A stretch of DNA of 42,550 nt from Gammaproteobacteria bacterium (GTDB lineage: Bacteria > Pseudomonadota > Gammaproteobacteria > GRL18). A program made the position numbers and the translations under genes. Below the pieces are notes generated by a model. It was given only the letters and a program-made list of their open reading frames with translations, made no database searches and was not told the origin of the DNA. Location of the stretch: the NCBI GenBank assembly GCA_016744375.1, contig JADGEM010000042.1:1-42550 (forward strand). Reading direction: 5' to 3'. The first letter of the stretch is position 1, and each line of letters opens with the position of its first letter. Below are positions 1 to 10,210 of this stretch, piece after piece.

Positions 1-112
1 ATGCATTGGAGCCCGCATTTTATGCTCAAATGTAATAATAAAATCAGTGGTATTTACATGAAAAATATAGATTTTTCTCTTAAGTACCTACCTATGAGTA
101 AATCTTAAAAAA

Positions 113-3100
113 TCAATTTTCAACCGAAACCCGGCTTTGTCCGCCACCCATTTTCTCCACCACTACCCGAACCCCAATACGCTCAACTAATATAGGTACA
201 TGGGAAATAATACCCACTTTACGACCAAGTCCCTGCAATGTATCCAGACTGGCAATGGCAATATCCAGGGTTTCCTGATCCAGGGTACCAAAGCCTTCGT
301 CGATAAAGAGTGACTCAACCTGTGTTTTGGTCGATGATAAAGAAGCCAGCCCTAATGCTAAAGCCAGTGACACCAGAAAACTTTCCCCACCGGAAAGACT
401 TTGTACACTACGAACATCATCAGCCATATCCCGGTCAATGATCTGAAGATCTAAATCTGTCGCAGGCACTCTTTGTAATTGATAACGTCGTGCAAAATCA
501 TTCAGGTGTTTATTAGCATGAGCCAGCAGAGACTCAAGAGTCAAACTTTGAGCAAAGATCCTAAATTTATGACCACTGGCAGAGCCAATAAGCTCATTCA
601 ATGCACCCCAATCTTCCCAGTTTTCTTTTCGCATCTTTAACTCTTCCTGAAAGCAGGCAAAACGCTTTTTCTTTTCATTGTCCTGTTTTAATTCAAGCCA
701 ATTTTCTTGTTGTTTTTCCTGCATCGTTTTTTTAATATTGACTTGTCTTTCCACTTGCTCAGTCAAAGCTTCCTTTGATATCAATTTAAGTGCATCAGAA
801 AAGTTCTCAAACTTGTTTTTATGTTGACTCAGTTTTAAATCACGCTCTGCCAGCAGCGTTTCTGACTTAATTAGACGTTGTTTTAATTGTTCAAAATCAT
901 CCTGCTGTTTGTTAATCCAAAGCTCATCATGTTGCAGTAATCGTTTCAGTTCTGGTAATTTTACAGAGCATGCCTCAAGTTTCAGCTCTAATTGTTTTTC
1001 CTGATTTGATCTTTGTTGTATGTTTTGATCCAGCTGTCTATCCAGGTGCTGGCACTGCTCTGTTACTTTAATTAAATTTTTCCTGAGTGTTTCCAGCTTC
1101 TGCTTTTCAGGCTCATATTGATTTGACAGTTCAGAACAAGCCCGGATAAATATTGCTTCCACTGCATCTGCATCCATACCGACTTCCGGAGTCAATAGCT
1201 GTTTATTAAACAATAACCGTGAAAAAACTTGCTGACGTTTTTCCTGGAGATTATTGATAAAATTCTGCTGTTTGTTTTGCTTGTTCTTTTGCTGATTTTT
1301 TTGCTGAAGAAAATTATTAATGCTATTAAGTAATACATCCTGTTCGGAAAGTATTTTTCTCAAAAAGCTTTCTTCATGCTGGAGTGTATCTTTTCTAAAC
1401 TGAGTCTGATCAATTTGATTCTGGACAGAAATTGCCTGTTTTTCCTGCTCTTTGTTTGTTTTTAATTGAACATTCATTTGTTTCAGCTCAGTTGATAAAC
1501 TGGCGTCATTTTGCTTAATGACTTTATTGTCATACAGCGGCTGAAGACCCATATCAGGAATAATTTGAGTGATATTCTGCCATTGCTTCACTAACTGCTT
1601 CAGTGTCTGGTCAAATTCCTTCCGTATGTTGATATCTTGTGCCAGATCATTTTTTCCATGCTCCAGTTTTTGCTGTAAATGACTCATGCTGATTAAGTCA
1701 GACTGCACTGATTCTTCCAGCAGTTTCACCCTCTCTGTCTGTTGTCGATATTGTTCATTCAATATGGCTTCATGGTCAGCCCATGGATGTTCAGTCGCAC
1801 CACAAACCGGGCATTCCTGTTCCTCTTTCAATAGACTACGTAAGGATTGTGCACCATGAGTCATTGATTCCTGTATAATGATATAGGCACGTTTTGCTTC
1901 TTCAAGAGATGCCTTAGAAATTGTATGCTGGGTATTTTTCTGATTAATTTTTTTCCCCAGTCCGGCCAGAAACACCTGTTGTTCCAGATGATATTTCTGA
2001 TGCTGTTCTATTTTTTCCTCTGTTTCAAAATACTTTTGATAGACCTGAACAGCGCTTTGCACATGGCTGATTTTTAGCTCAATCGATTCTTTTTGTTCAT
2101 TGAGTCTTTCCAGTGAGACAAGCTGTCGCTGTTTTTGCAAGTCAGCAAGCTCTTCTGACACAGTCACCAGAGTATGCTCTATCACTTTTAATTCATTAGT
2201 CGCATTATCGACATCAATTTTTTTAGCCTCAAGTTCTAACAAAAAGGTATTGAGTTCTTTGAGATACTTTTCAGATTCAATAAATTCTTCAGCAACCAAT
2301 TTTATCTGAGTATCCAGTTCTCTTGCAATGAGCAGCTGTGGTTTTATTGCCTGATATTCCTGATTGGCGTTGTTTAATTCATTGTGTTTATTTTTGACAC
2401 TAAGACTTAAGCACTCTTCATTATTTTTTTCCGACTCAACATTGAGATTTTTTTGTGCCAACTGAGTTTCTAGTTCATTTATTTTTTTAGTTAACTCATC
2501 CAGATTCTGCAGTAAAGGACGCAAATTTTGTACTGAGAGTATTATCTCAAACTCTTTTTTTAATGCCGACTTATTAGTCTTCTCCTGTATTAAGCTGGAT
2601 AAACTTTGACTGGCCAAAACTTGTTCTTGTTGTAATTGTTCTTCAGCAGCATACCATTGCAGCAATGATTGACTCTGCTCAACGACTTGTTTCAGAACAG
2701 ACAACTCATCTCCTAAGAGTGCAATTTTAATTTTTAAATCCTGACGATGCTGATTTTCAAGCGGCATGTCATATTTTATTTTGTCCTGAATCTGATTAAG
2801 TAGCTGTTCCTGCTCCTGAAAGTGTCGATAAGCTGAAATGGATAATTGTGTATAGATCTCCGTTCCGGTAATTCGTTCCAGTAAGGCTGAGCGTTCATCA
2901 CTTTTAGCTTTTAAAAAGGCGGCAAAGTCACCCTGTGCTAATAACACTGAACGCCTGAACTGCTCAAAGGTTAAACCAATCCGCTCACTGATCAATTCTA
3001 AAGTATCACTTTTGTTTTGCCCCAGAGACTTATTGTTATCAAGGTTGACCAGGGTGACTGATTGTTTTTGCAAACGCCCTGAGATTTTATTTCTGGCCCG

Positions 3101-3451
3101 TTTAATTTCCCAATGAGCCCGATAAGTGTGTTTATCCATACTGATAAAATCAACTTCAGCATAGGCTGCTGATGTCCCACGACTAATAATTGAAGCCACA
3201 TCATTACTACTGATCCGTAACTTATCTTCTTCATCACGACGGCCGACTTTAACATTGGCACTGCCAATCAAGCGAGGAATTTTATCAAACAATGCCAGAC
3301 ACATAGCATCCAGAAGAGTACTTTTCCCTGCACCCGTATGACCTGTAATGGCAAATAAACCGGCTTCTTTTAAAGGCGATTGATCAAATGCAACATTAAA
3401 TTCACCTCTGAGGCTGGCCAGATTTTTTCCTCGAATGGCGATAATACGCAT
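113..3451 (-). CDS. sbcC: SbcC, ATPase subunit of the SbcCD nuclease
   Basis: Large SMC-like ATPase of the SbcCD (Mre11-Rad50 type) complex, which opens DNA hairpins and trims protein-blocked ends during replication and repair. The N-terminal ABC half carries a Walker A motif GHTGAGKST at residues 37-45. A very long Gln/Glu/Lys-rich coiled coil follows, interrupted near its middle by the zinc hook CPVC (C547, C550). The C-terminal half has the ABC signature LSGGES at about 1019-1024 and a Walker B segment ending FIDEGFGTLD near 1050. The 1112-residue length is normal for the family. The start overlaps the sbcD stop by one base (TAATG), so the pair is translationally coupled. Identification is from conserved motifs and gene order; confidence is high. 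Confidence 0.97.
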   Translation of the reverse strand: MRIIAIRGKNLASLRGEFNVAFDQSPLKEAGLFAITGHTGAGKSTLLDAMCLALFDKIPRLIGSANVKVGRRDEEDKLRISSNDVASIISRGTSAAYAEVDFISMDKHTYRAHWEIKRARNKISGRLQKQSVTLVNLDNNKSLGQNKSDTLELISERIGLTFEQFRRSVLLAQGDFAAFLKAKSDERSALLERITGTEIYTQLSISAYRHFQEQEQLLNQIQDKIKYDMPLENQHRQDLKIKIALLGDELSVLKQVVEQSQSLLQWYAAEEQLQQEQVLASQSLSSLIQEKTNKSALKKEFEIILSVQNLRPLLQNLDELTKKINELETQLAQKNLNVESEKNNEECLSLSVKNKHNELNNANQEYQAIKPQLLIARELDTQIKLVAEEFIESEKYLKELNTFLLELEAKKIDVDNATNELKVIEHTLVTVSEELADLQKQRQLVSLERLNEQKESIELKISHVQSAVQVYQKYFETEEKIEQHQKYHLEQQVFLAGLGKKINQKNTQHTISKASLEEAKRAYIIIQESMTHGAQSLRSLLKEEQECPVCGATEHPWADHEAILNEQYRQQTERVKLLEESVQSDLISMSHLQQKLEHGKNDLAQDINIRKEFDQTLKQLVKQWQNITQIIPDMGLQPLYDNKVIKQNDASLSTELKQMNVQLKTNKEQEKQAISVQNQIDQTQFRKDTLQHEESFLRKILSEQDVLLNSINNFLQQKNQQKNKQNKQQNFINNLQEKRQQVFSRLLFNKQLLTPEVGMDADAVEAIFIRACSELSNQYEPEKQKLETLRKNLIKVTEQCQHLDRQLDQNIQQRSNQEKQLELKLEACSVKLPELKRLLQHDELWINKQQDDFEQLKQRLIKSETLLAERDLKLSQHKNKFENFSDALKLISKEALTEQVERQVNIKKTMQEKQQENWLELKQDNEKKKRFACFQEELKMRKENWEDWGALNELIGSASGHKFRIFAQSLTLESLLAHANKHLNDFARRYQLQRVPATDLDLQIIDRDMADDVRSVQSLSGGESFLVSLALALGLASLSSTKTQVESLFIDEGFGTLDQETLDIAIASLDTLQGLGRKVGIISHVPILVERIGVRVVVEKMGGGQSRVSVEN

Positions 3452-4740
3452 TAAGACTTTTCCTCAACTGATTCAAGCAGTTGTTGAAACAACTCTGTTA
3501 TTTTCTCCGGGGCCTGCTGTTCAAAACGTCGTTGATAACATTGCTGAAAAACATCTTCCGGATGCAGTTCTTCCAGACGAGCATATTGTTTCTTATCCGC
3601 CAATGCTATCTGCTGGCCCGGATAGTGGAGACTTATTTTGAGTAATCGAACCGCCAGTCCTTCCAGCATGATTTCAATTTTACTGCGTAAACCAGGTTCC
3701 GGCTTATCCAGTTCAACTCTAACCTCCAGCATGGGATCATTCTCAGTATCCTTCGCTATCGGTGCAAAATCACTTTGTTCAATCAATAACTCCAGTTCAG
3801 TCAGAGCCGCATAATCTCTCTCTGGGAGACTTAATATCTGTCGACTTCTCGGAATCAATATTGGCTCAATATGCAATTGTTTTTTTTCTTTTTTTATCTT
3901 TATATCAATCTGAATAACTTGGTGCTTATAGTGTCTTTCACTAAAAGATAAAGGAATAGGGGAACCGCTGTAACGAATCACATCACTGACCTGCTGTGCT
4001 TTATGCAGATGCCCCAGAGCAACATAATCTATTTTTTTACTAAAAATCTGTGATGGCAGTGCATGCTGATTCCCTCCCAAAATTCGACGTTCACTAAGCT
4101 CTGATAATTCGGTACCCACCATATAACAATGCCCGGTCATAATTTGCCCTAACGAATCATCAAGATTCCGGCTGGTTTTATATTCCTGCATTTGTTCAAA
4201 CAATTGCCGATATAGCTCAGAGACACCATCGATAAGTGGATCATTCGTATCTTGAAGCTCTGACTGTTTTTTTTGAGGTAAGTCGGCATTCCTGATAAAA
4301 GGCATCGCCCCGCAAATTGCTCGAACGTCACCCTTTTGATCAGTCAGCGGAATCACTAGTCGTTGCCAGTCAATACAGCCATTTTCCAGCTGGGTCAAGC
4401 CTCCAACAACATGAATGCCCAGACTGGACAGTATGGGGGATGGCGCATCTAATCGTGATGCAGAATCATGATTGCCCCCAATAATAATGATGTCTAATGA
4501 TGGGCTGGTTTGCCGTGCCTGAAGAAGAAAACTATAAAAATCAGACTGAGCACTGGCCGGAGGATTGGCTGAGTCAAAAACATCACCAGCAATAATTAAG
4601 GCATCTGCGCTGCTGAGTTCTATTTGCTGCAAAAGCCAATTAAAAAAATGCTCATGTTCATTTTGTCTTGAAAGACCATGTAAACGGTGCCCCAGATGCC
4701 AATCTGCGGTATGTAGAATTCGAATGCTATTATAATTCAT
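3451..4740 (-). CDS. sbcD: SbcD, Mre11-like nuclease subunit
   Basis: Metallophosphoesterase nuclease partner of SbcC. The five phosphoesterase motifs are visible in order: HTADWHLGH (residues 10-18), GDVFDSANP, GGNHDSASR, the GHCY segment and GHLHKA, which together bind two Mn ions. I place the start at the ATG at 4740, giving 429 aa, because the family begins a few residues before the 'LHTADWHLGH' strand. An upstream in-frame start at 4842 would add 34 residues unlike the family and would overlap the divergent regulator that starts at 4827. sbcD is the first gene of the sbcDC operon. Confidence 0.95.
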   Translation of the reverse strand: MNYNSIRILHTADWHLGHRLHGLSRQNEHEHFFNWLLQQIELSSADALIIAGDVFDSANPPASAQSDFYSFLLQARQTSPSLDIIIIGGNHDSASRLDAPSPILSSLGIHVVGGLTQLENGCIDWQRLVIPLTDQKGDVRAICGAMPFIRNADLPQKKQSELQDTNDPLIDGVSELYRQLFEQMQEYKTSRNLDDSLGQIMTGHCYMVGTELSELSERRILGGNQHALPSQIFSKKIDYVALGHLHKAQQVSDVIRYSGSPIPLSFSERHYKHQVIQIDIKIKKEKKQLHIEPILIPRSRQILSLPERDYAALTELELLIEQSDFAPIAKDTENDPMLEVRVELDKPEPGLRSKIEIMLEGLAVRLLKISLHYPGQQIALADKKQYARLEELHPEDVFQQCYQRRFEQQAPEKITELFQQLLESVEEKS

Positions 4741-4826
4741 GCAGGATAGTCCGACTGGTTTTCTTTCTCCATATGAAGTAATGTAGTTTACTGCTAAAAT
4801 AAAAATAAAAATACATCGAGGAAGCA

Positions 4827-5768
4827 ATGATTCGTGATTCACTAACCATTCTGGTGGTTGACGATATGAAGTTCAGCTGTGAATTTATTCGCAGAGCCTT
4901 AAAAAAAGAAGGTTATAGTTCAGTTGATGTGGTTAATAGTGCACCAGAAGCTCTAATTCGGCTGGAAGAACACCCTGTCGATGTCGTTTTGGCTGATTGG
5001 TTAATGCCTGAAATGGACGGCCTGGAGCTTTCCCGGAAGATTCGTCAACTGGATGAAGAAAATCACCATTATACCGGCATCGTCTTACTCACTGCCAAGG
5101 ATGATATCTCATCCATCCGAACTGCATTTGAAGAAGGCGTAGACGATTACATTGTTAAACCACCAAATCAGGTTGAACTGGCTGCCCGGATTTATTCTGC
5201 AGGCCGAGTTGCCACCATGCAAAATGATCTGTTGATCAGTACACAGACACTGCATAAACTTTTTGAAACAAAATGTACGGTGGATCGAATTACGGGACTT
5301 AGCCGCCTTGAAGGGACGGTAAATCGCCTTGCAGACTTTTTAAGTCAAACTCATTCCAGGGGTGGAGCAACTTGTTGTGCCATTTTAAAAATCACTGATA
5401 TTGAGAAGGTTGGGGCAACTTATGGCCAGAAAGTTCAAGATCAGATTATGGATAGTATTTCAACAAGAATATGCCGTCATGTCAGGCCAATGGATCTGGT
5501 TGGGCATGCCAAAGCAGATGAATTTCTCATTGCCATGTACAACGACAATACTGATAATGCCCGTTGTCGTAATTTTAAACGTATTCTGCATGATATTAAC
5601 CGTCGTGCGTATAAAACGACCTCAGGATTTATAACGATTCATTGTGCAATGGCAATGAGCATCACCCATAAGGATGATCAAGAACAGGATGTTAAAGATC
5701 TCATCACTATCACTCGAGAAAAACTGCATCAGTCCATTGAAACCGGTTTTGAAGAAGTTGCAACCTAA
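4827..5768 (+). CDS. Response regulator with degenerate GGDEF output domain
   Basis: Cytoplasmic two-domain regulator of 313 aa. Residues 1-120 form a receiver domain with acidic pocket D12/D13, phospho-acceptor D57, switch T89 and K111. Residues about 145-305 align in shape with a GGDEF domain ('DRITGLSR' is the usual start motif), but the active-site loop reads KADEF (229-233) instead of GGDEF. Cyclase activity is therefore doubtful, and the domain may bind a nucleotide or a partner instead. A GAGGA ribosome site at 4818-4822 supports the start. The stop codon is immediately followed by the ATG of an RND adaptor, so the regulator is the first gene of an efflux operon. No cognate histidine kinase lies beside it. 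Confidence 0.88.
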   Translation: MIRDSLTILVVDDMKFSCEFIRRALKKEGYSSVDVVNSAPEALIRLEEHPVDVVLADWLMPEMDGLELSRKIRQLDEENHHYTGIVLLTAKDDISSIRTAFEEGVDDYIVKPPNQVELAARIYSAGRVATMQNDLLISTQTLHKLFETKCTVDRITGLSRLEGTVNRLADFLSQTHSRGGATCCAILKITDIEKVGATYGQKVQDQIMDSISTRICRHVRPMDLVGHAKADEFLIAMYNDNTDNARCRNFKRILHDINRRAYKTTSGFITIHCAMAMSITHKDDQEQDVKDLITITREKLHQSIETGFEEVAT

Positions 5769-6887
5769 ATGAAAAACTTAATACACTCATTAATCCAGCT
5801 TTTAACCTCTCCTCTTAGCCTCAGCGCACCAGCTTTTGCAATAAAGGGGTTAGTAATATTTTTTATATTTTCAACCACTCAAGCCGCCACGTTGGTGACA
5901 ACAAGCCCTGTCACACAAGGTGCTCTAAACACGGAACAGATTTTTATCGGCAGTATTCACTTTTCTCAATCATCCATTCTGGCATCTAAAACACAGGGAC
6001 TCGTTCTTAAAGTAAATTTTGACACCACCTCACAAGCCAGAGAAGGCGATGTTTTAGTTGAACTGGATCATGAAATCCTTAACTCTAAGGTCAAAGCAAT
6101 TAAGGCATCCATAAAAGAACTCAGATTACTTAAAGAAAAATCATCCAAGGATCTCAAACGCTACCAAAAACTGGTGCAGCAAAAAAATGTATCCCAACAA
6201 AAATATGATGAAATTTATTATGACAAAATCCGCATTGATCAAAAACTCATTTCCTCTAATGCAGAATTAGAAGCCTTAGTGATTGAACGTCAACAAAACA
6301 TAATAACCGCTCCTTTTAACGGCCTTATTACTGAGCGCCACATTGAAATCGGCGAGTGGGTTGATAAGGGTGGAAAAATTGCAACTCTGGTTAATCCTCA
6401 AAAAGTCATCAGTTTATTTGATCTACCAGCCTCTTACGCATTGGACATTAAACCCGATCAAAAAATAACGGTTCAGGTGGGTTCTCGTTTACTAAACGGT
6501 AAGATAGAAGGTGTTATCATACAGGGTGATAATAAGAGCCGGACATTTCCTCTGAAAATCAGTCTCACAACAGATAATGCCATTTTATTTGAAGGCATGG
6601 AAGCTCAGATAAACCTGCCAAGAAGCACAAGTAACGACGCACTTCTTGTCCCAAGAGATGCGGTTATAAAGCGCTTTGGTTCAGATGTTATTTTTATTGT
6701 TGAAACCGCTGACAATGAGAGCAAAGCGGCAATGTACCCAATCACAGTTCATTTGTATGATAACTCTATGGCATCAATTTCAGCTAAAGATCCGACATCT
6801 GAAAAAAAGCTTAAAGCCGGTATGCCGGTAATAGTTAAAGGTAATGAACGAGTATTTCCTGGGCAAACTGTGAGTGTTCAACCCTAA
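5769..6887 (+). CDS. RND efflux periplasmic adaptor (HlyD/AcrA family)
   Basis: Membrane fusion protein of 372 aa linking the inner-membrane RND pump encoded next to it to an outer-membrane channel. The long N-terminus contains a hydrophobic export segment at about 24-42. Next come a biotinyl-lipoyl-like half ('AREGDVLVELDHE'), a helical hairpin rich in Lys/Glu (about 105-175), the second lipoyl half ('ITAPFNGLITERHIEIGEWV') and a beta-barrel region. The gene starts on the base after the upstream regulator's stop codon and is followed by the permease after 30 bases. No TolC-like gene is present in the window, so the channel must be encoded elsewhere. The substrate is unknown. Confidence 0.9.
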   Translation: MKNLIHSLIQLLTSPLSLSAPAFAIKGLVIFFIFSTTQAATLVTTSPVTQGALNTEQIFIGSIHFSQSSILASKTQGLVLKVNFDTTSQAREGDVLVELDHEILNSKVKAIKASIKELRLLKEKSSKDLKRYQKLVQQKNVSQQKYDEIYYDKIRIDQKLISSNAELEALVIERQQNIITAPFNGLITERHIEIGEWVDKGGKIATLVNPQKVISLFDLPASYALDIKPDQKITVQVGSRLLNGKIEGVIIQGDNKSRTFPLKISLTTDNAILFEGMEAQINLPRSTSNDALLVPRDAVIKRFGSDVIFIVETADNESKAAMYPITVHLYDNSMASISAKDPTSEKKLKAGMPVIVKGNERVFPGQTVSVQP

Positions 6888-6917
6888 AATCTTGTAACTA
6901 TTCAGCTAAAGGCTCTC

Positions 6918-9900
6918 ATGGATATACTTAAGTACTCCCTACATAAACCCGTCACTGTTACTGTTGCTGTGATTCTTCTGCTTATCTTTGGCCTGCTTGC
7001 ATTGCAAAAGTTACCCTTACAATTAACACCCAATGTCAGTGAAGCTAAAATATCCGTCGTCACTGTCTGGGCTGGCGCATCACCCAAAGAAATTGAGCAG
7101 GATATTATTGAAGAACAGGAACAGGTTCTTAAAAACACTCCCGGTTTAATCATCTATGAATCTAAAGCACAGGATAATTTAGGAACAATCACTCTGACCT
7201 TTAAGCTCGGAACCAATATTGATAAAGCCCTGCTCGAAGTCAGTAATAAATTATCCGAAGTTGATAATTACCCTCTCAATGTCGAAAAGCCAATTATTAA
7301 GGCAACCGGTGAGAGTTCATCACCGGTCATATGGACCATGTTAAGAACTCTACCTGAAAATCCCAATGATATTGATACATATAAAACCTACCTGGAAGAT
7401 CGGGTTCGAGAACATTATGAGCGTGTTCCCGGCGTTGCTGAGCTTTTTCTGCTCAGCGGCACAAAACAGCAAATGCAGATCACTCTTAATATAAACAGTC
7501 TGGCAAAGTATCAATTAAGCATTGATGAGGTCATTGAGAAAATTCAAAGGCATAATCAAGATATTTCTGCAGGCTCCATCGATATTGATCGACGCAATTA
7601 TCGTATCCGAACCACAGCACAATTTCGAACGCCCGAAAGTCTTCAGAGGCTCATTTTAATTTCTGACAATGATCGCCAGGTTCGTCTAGAAGATATTTCA
7701 ACCGTTAGTTATGGTTATGCCATCCCAAGAGCTTTTTCTGCCGTTGAAGGTATCAAAGGACTGATCATTGGTGTCAAACCTGAGAATAATACTAACATTG
7801 TCGATCTGAGCAACAATGTCGAGCAAGTTGTTAATCAGCTCAACGCCGGGCAGCTTAAAAAAATGGGGCTGCAAATCGACTGGCTACATGATAAACGCCA
7901 GTACATTCAAGGCTCAATTGACCTTGTTCAGAAGAACATCTTAATTGGCGGCACACTGGCTATCGCCGTTTTATTAATTTTTTTACGAACCATTTCTTCA
8001 ACAGCAGTTGTTGCCCTGGCAATACCCATTTCAATAATTTCAACCTTTATCATTCTGCACCTTATGGGGCGCTCACTGAATACGATTTCCCTTGCCGGCA
8101 TCTCTTTTTCAGTCGGCATGCTGGTGGATTCTGCCATCGTTGTTTTAGAAAATATTGATCGCCATAAAAAAATGGGCAAGACTTTTTTTAATGCCGCATA
8201 TGATGGCACCAATGAGGTTTGGGGAGCCCTTATTGCCTCAGCCCTGACAACAATTGCAGTTTTTTTACCAATTATTTTCTTACAAAATGAGGCAGGGCAA
8301 CTTTTTAAAGATATTGCCATTGCAGTGACGGTCTCAGTTTCTTTCTCACTCTTTGTTTCTATTTCAGTTATTCCTATGATTTGGAATCAACTGATGAGGT
8401 TGCACCCCCATGATCGACATCACGAAAAGCAACAAACAGAAAATGGTCCAGTATCTCACTCCCCCATTGTCGCCCTGGGCAACTGGATCAGTAATGGTTT
8501 TATGATTTTGATCACCAGCATTCTTCAGACCCGCAGTAAACGCTTATTAACCATTTTAAGTTTAACTTTTTTATCGGCATTAAGTGTCTATAGCTTATTT
8601 CCTAAAATGGAATATTTACCCCAGGGTAATCGCAATTTATATTTTAATATTATGATTCCCCCTCCCGGGCTATCCTATCTGGAAAAGAAATCCATTGGTG
8701 ATTCAATTTATCAACAGTTAAAGCCCCATATTAATCATTCTGTTGATGGTTATCCTTCAATCGAACGCTTGTTTTATGTGGCAACCGGGGATTTTATGAT
8801 TTTTGGTGTTATTGCCCATGAGGACAGCCGGATAAAAGAACTCAAACCCTTACTGATCCCTATTGTGAACAGCTTTCCGGGGATTTTCGGCATCACCAAA
8901 CAAGCCGGAGTATTTGAACAGGGAATTGGTAAAGGAAGAACGATAGATATTGATATCAGCGGTAATGAACTGGAACGCATCACTGAGGTGGGTGCCACTC
9001 TGTTTGGTGCCTTAAAACAAGCGGTGCCGAATCTGCAGATCCGGCCAATCCCCTCAATTGAGTTGCTCTACCCAGAAGTATTGCTTAAACCGAATAATGA
9101 TCAATTGAAACGTCTTGGCATGGACTCCTTATCCCTTGGAATTATAGCGGATGTCCTATTACAGGGACGAAAAATAGGTGAATTTAAAAGTGAGGGTGTC
9201 AAAAAAATTGATTTGATCCTCAAAGCCGATCAAAGTCATATCGACTCACCAGAAGCACTCTATTATTCTCTAGTCGCCACACCTTCAGGCAGTTTAGTAG
9301 GCTTTAATACACTTGCAGAACTTGAGCAAACCACAGGAATTAGTGAAATCCGTCATTATAATGGGGAAAGAACCATTACCCTTGAGGTCACCCCTCCTGC
9401 TGAAATGACGTTGCAGGAAGGTATGGAAATGTTTGAAAATGATATTTTTCCTAAGTTGAAGAAAGAAGGAAAATTGAAAGACGTTGAAATATCTCTCAGT
9501 GGCACTACCGACAAGCTTACAGAAACCATTAGTTCCATGTATATTAACCTGATTCTTGCTATAGTGATCACCTATCTGCTCATGTCTGCGCTGTTTGCTA
9601 ACTTTATTTATCCCCTGGTAATATTATTTACTCTGCCCCTGGCAGCTGCAGGTGGTTTTATCGGCCTGGCATTTACCAATAAGTTTCTGGCTCACCAGCC
9701 TCTGGATGTACTCACAATGCTTGGTTTTGTCATCCTGGTCGGTATTGTGGTCAATAACGCCATTTTAATTGTTCACCAGGCCCTCAATCTCATTCGCCAT
9801 GATGCTTATGAACACAGGCAAGCCATCATTGAGTCTACTCGAAGCCGCCTGAGGCCCATTTTTATGAGCTCATTAACTTCATTATTTGGTATGTTACCGC

Positions 9901-10049
9901 TGATTCTTTCCCCGGGGCCGGGTTCAGAATTTTATCGAGGATTGGGAAGTGTCATTACTGGAGGCTTAGCATTTTCAACATTATTTACTTTATTTGTGAT
10001 CCCATCATTACTGATGTTTGTGATAGGGATGGAAAGGAATAAGGGGTAG
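6918..10049 (+). CDS. RND efflux permease (AcrB/MexF-like superfamily)
   Basis: Inner-membrane proton-driven exporter of 1043 aa with the duplicated RND layout: TM1 at about 13-31, a large periplasmic loop, TM2-TM6 at about 333-490, a second periplasmic loop and TM8-TM12 near the C-terminus. The TM4 proton-relay motif reads 'GMLVDSAIVVLENI' with a single Asp (D404) where many AcrB homologues have Asp-Asp. That is common in divergent branches and leaves substrate class open. An AAAGG ribosome site at 6908-6912 supports the start. It is the last gene of the regulator-adaptor-permease operon; about 160 bases then separate it from purD. Confidence 0.93.
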   Translation: MDILKYSLHKPVTVTVAVILLLIFGLLALQKLPLQLTPNVSEAKISVVTVWAGASPKEIEQDIIEEQEQVLKNTPGLIIYESKAQDNLGTITLTFKLGTNIDKALLEVSNKLSEVDNYPLNVEKPIIKATGESSSPVIWTMLRTLPENPNDIDTYKTYLEDRVREHYERVPGVAELFLLSGTKQQMQITLNINSLAKYQLSIDEVIEKIQRHNQDISAGSIDIDRRNYRIRTTAQFRTPESLQRLILISDNDRQVRLEDISTVSYGYAIPRAFSAVEGIKGLIIGVKPENNTNIVDLSNNVEQVVNQLNAGQLKKMGLQIDWLHDKRQYIQGSIDLVQKNILIGGTLAIAVLLIFLRTISSTAVVALAIPISIISTFIILHLMGRSLNTISLAGISFSVGMLVDSAIVVLENIDRHKKMGKTFFNAAYDGTNEVWGALIASALTTIAVFLPIIFLQNEAGQLFKDIAIAVTVSVSFSLFVSISVIPMIWNQLMRLHPHDRHHEKQQTENGPVSHSPIVALGNWISNGFMILITSILQTRSKRLLTILSLTFLSALSVYSLFPKMEYLPQGNRNLYFNIMIPPPGLSYLEKKSIGDSIYQQLKPHINHSVDGYPSIERLFYVATGDFMIFGVIAHEDSRIKELKPLLIPIVNSFPGIFGITKQAGVFEQGIGKGRTIDIDISGNELERITEVGATLFGALKQAVPNLQIRPIPSIELLYPEVLLKPNNDQLKRLGMDSLSLGIIADVLLQGRKIGEFKSEGVKKIDLILKADQSHIDSPEALYYSLVATPSGSLVGFNTLAELEQTTGISEIRHYNGERTITLEVTPPAEMTLQEGMEMFENDIFPKLKKEGKLKDVEISLSGTTDKLTETISSMYINLILAIVITYLLMSALFANFIYPLVILFTLPLAAAGGFIGLAFTNKFLAHQPLDVLTMLGFVILVGIVVNNAILIVHQALNLIRHDAYEHRQAIIESTRSRLRPIFMSSLTSLFGMLPLILSPGPGSEFYRGLGSVITGGLAFSTLFTLFVIPSLLMFVIGMERNKG

Positions 10050-10210
10050 GATTTGTGTCGAGGCTGGATTATAAGCAAATCTTTTTTATTTATATCAGGT
10101 GATTCCCTAGATTTATATTTTTTTCTACAACGTGATAAAATATCGTTCACTTTTGAGCAAAACAGCTTTTAGCAATTTTGCAAGCACAAAAAAATAAATA
10201 AGGTTAATGC

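Noticed and set aside
1..108. Open frame on the plus strand from the window edge to a TAA at 106-108 (35 residues), possibly the end of a gene entering from the left.
   Set aside because: Too short to recognise and AT-rich; it contains no family motif. A partial gene converging on sbcC remains possible but cannot be supported.
4741..4842. N-terminal extension of SbcD from an upstream start at 4842.
   Set aside because: The extra 34 residues do not resemble SbcD and would overlap the divergent regulator's start and ribosome site; the family start fits the ATG at 4740.
7928..8320. 130-residue open frame on the minus strand inside the RND permease.
   Set aside because: Antisense shadow of a strongly conserved transmembrane coding region; no ribosome site or family.
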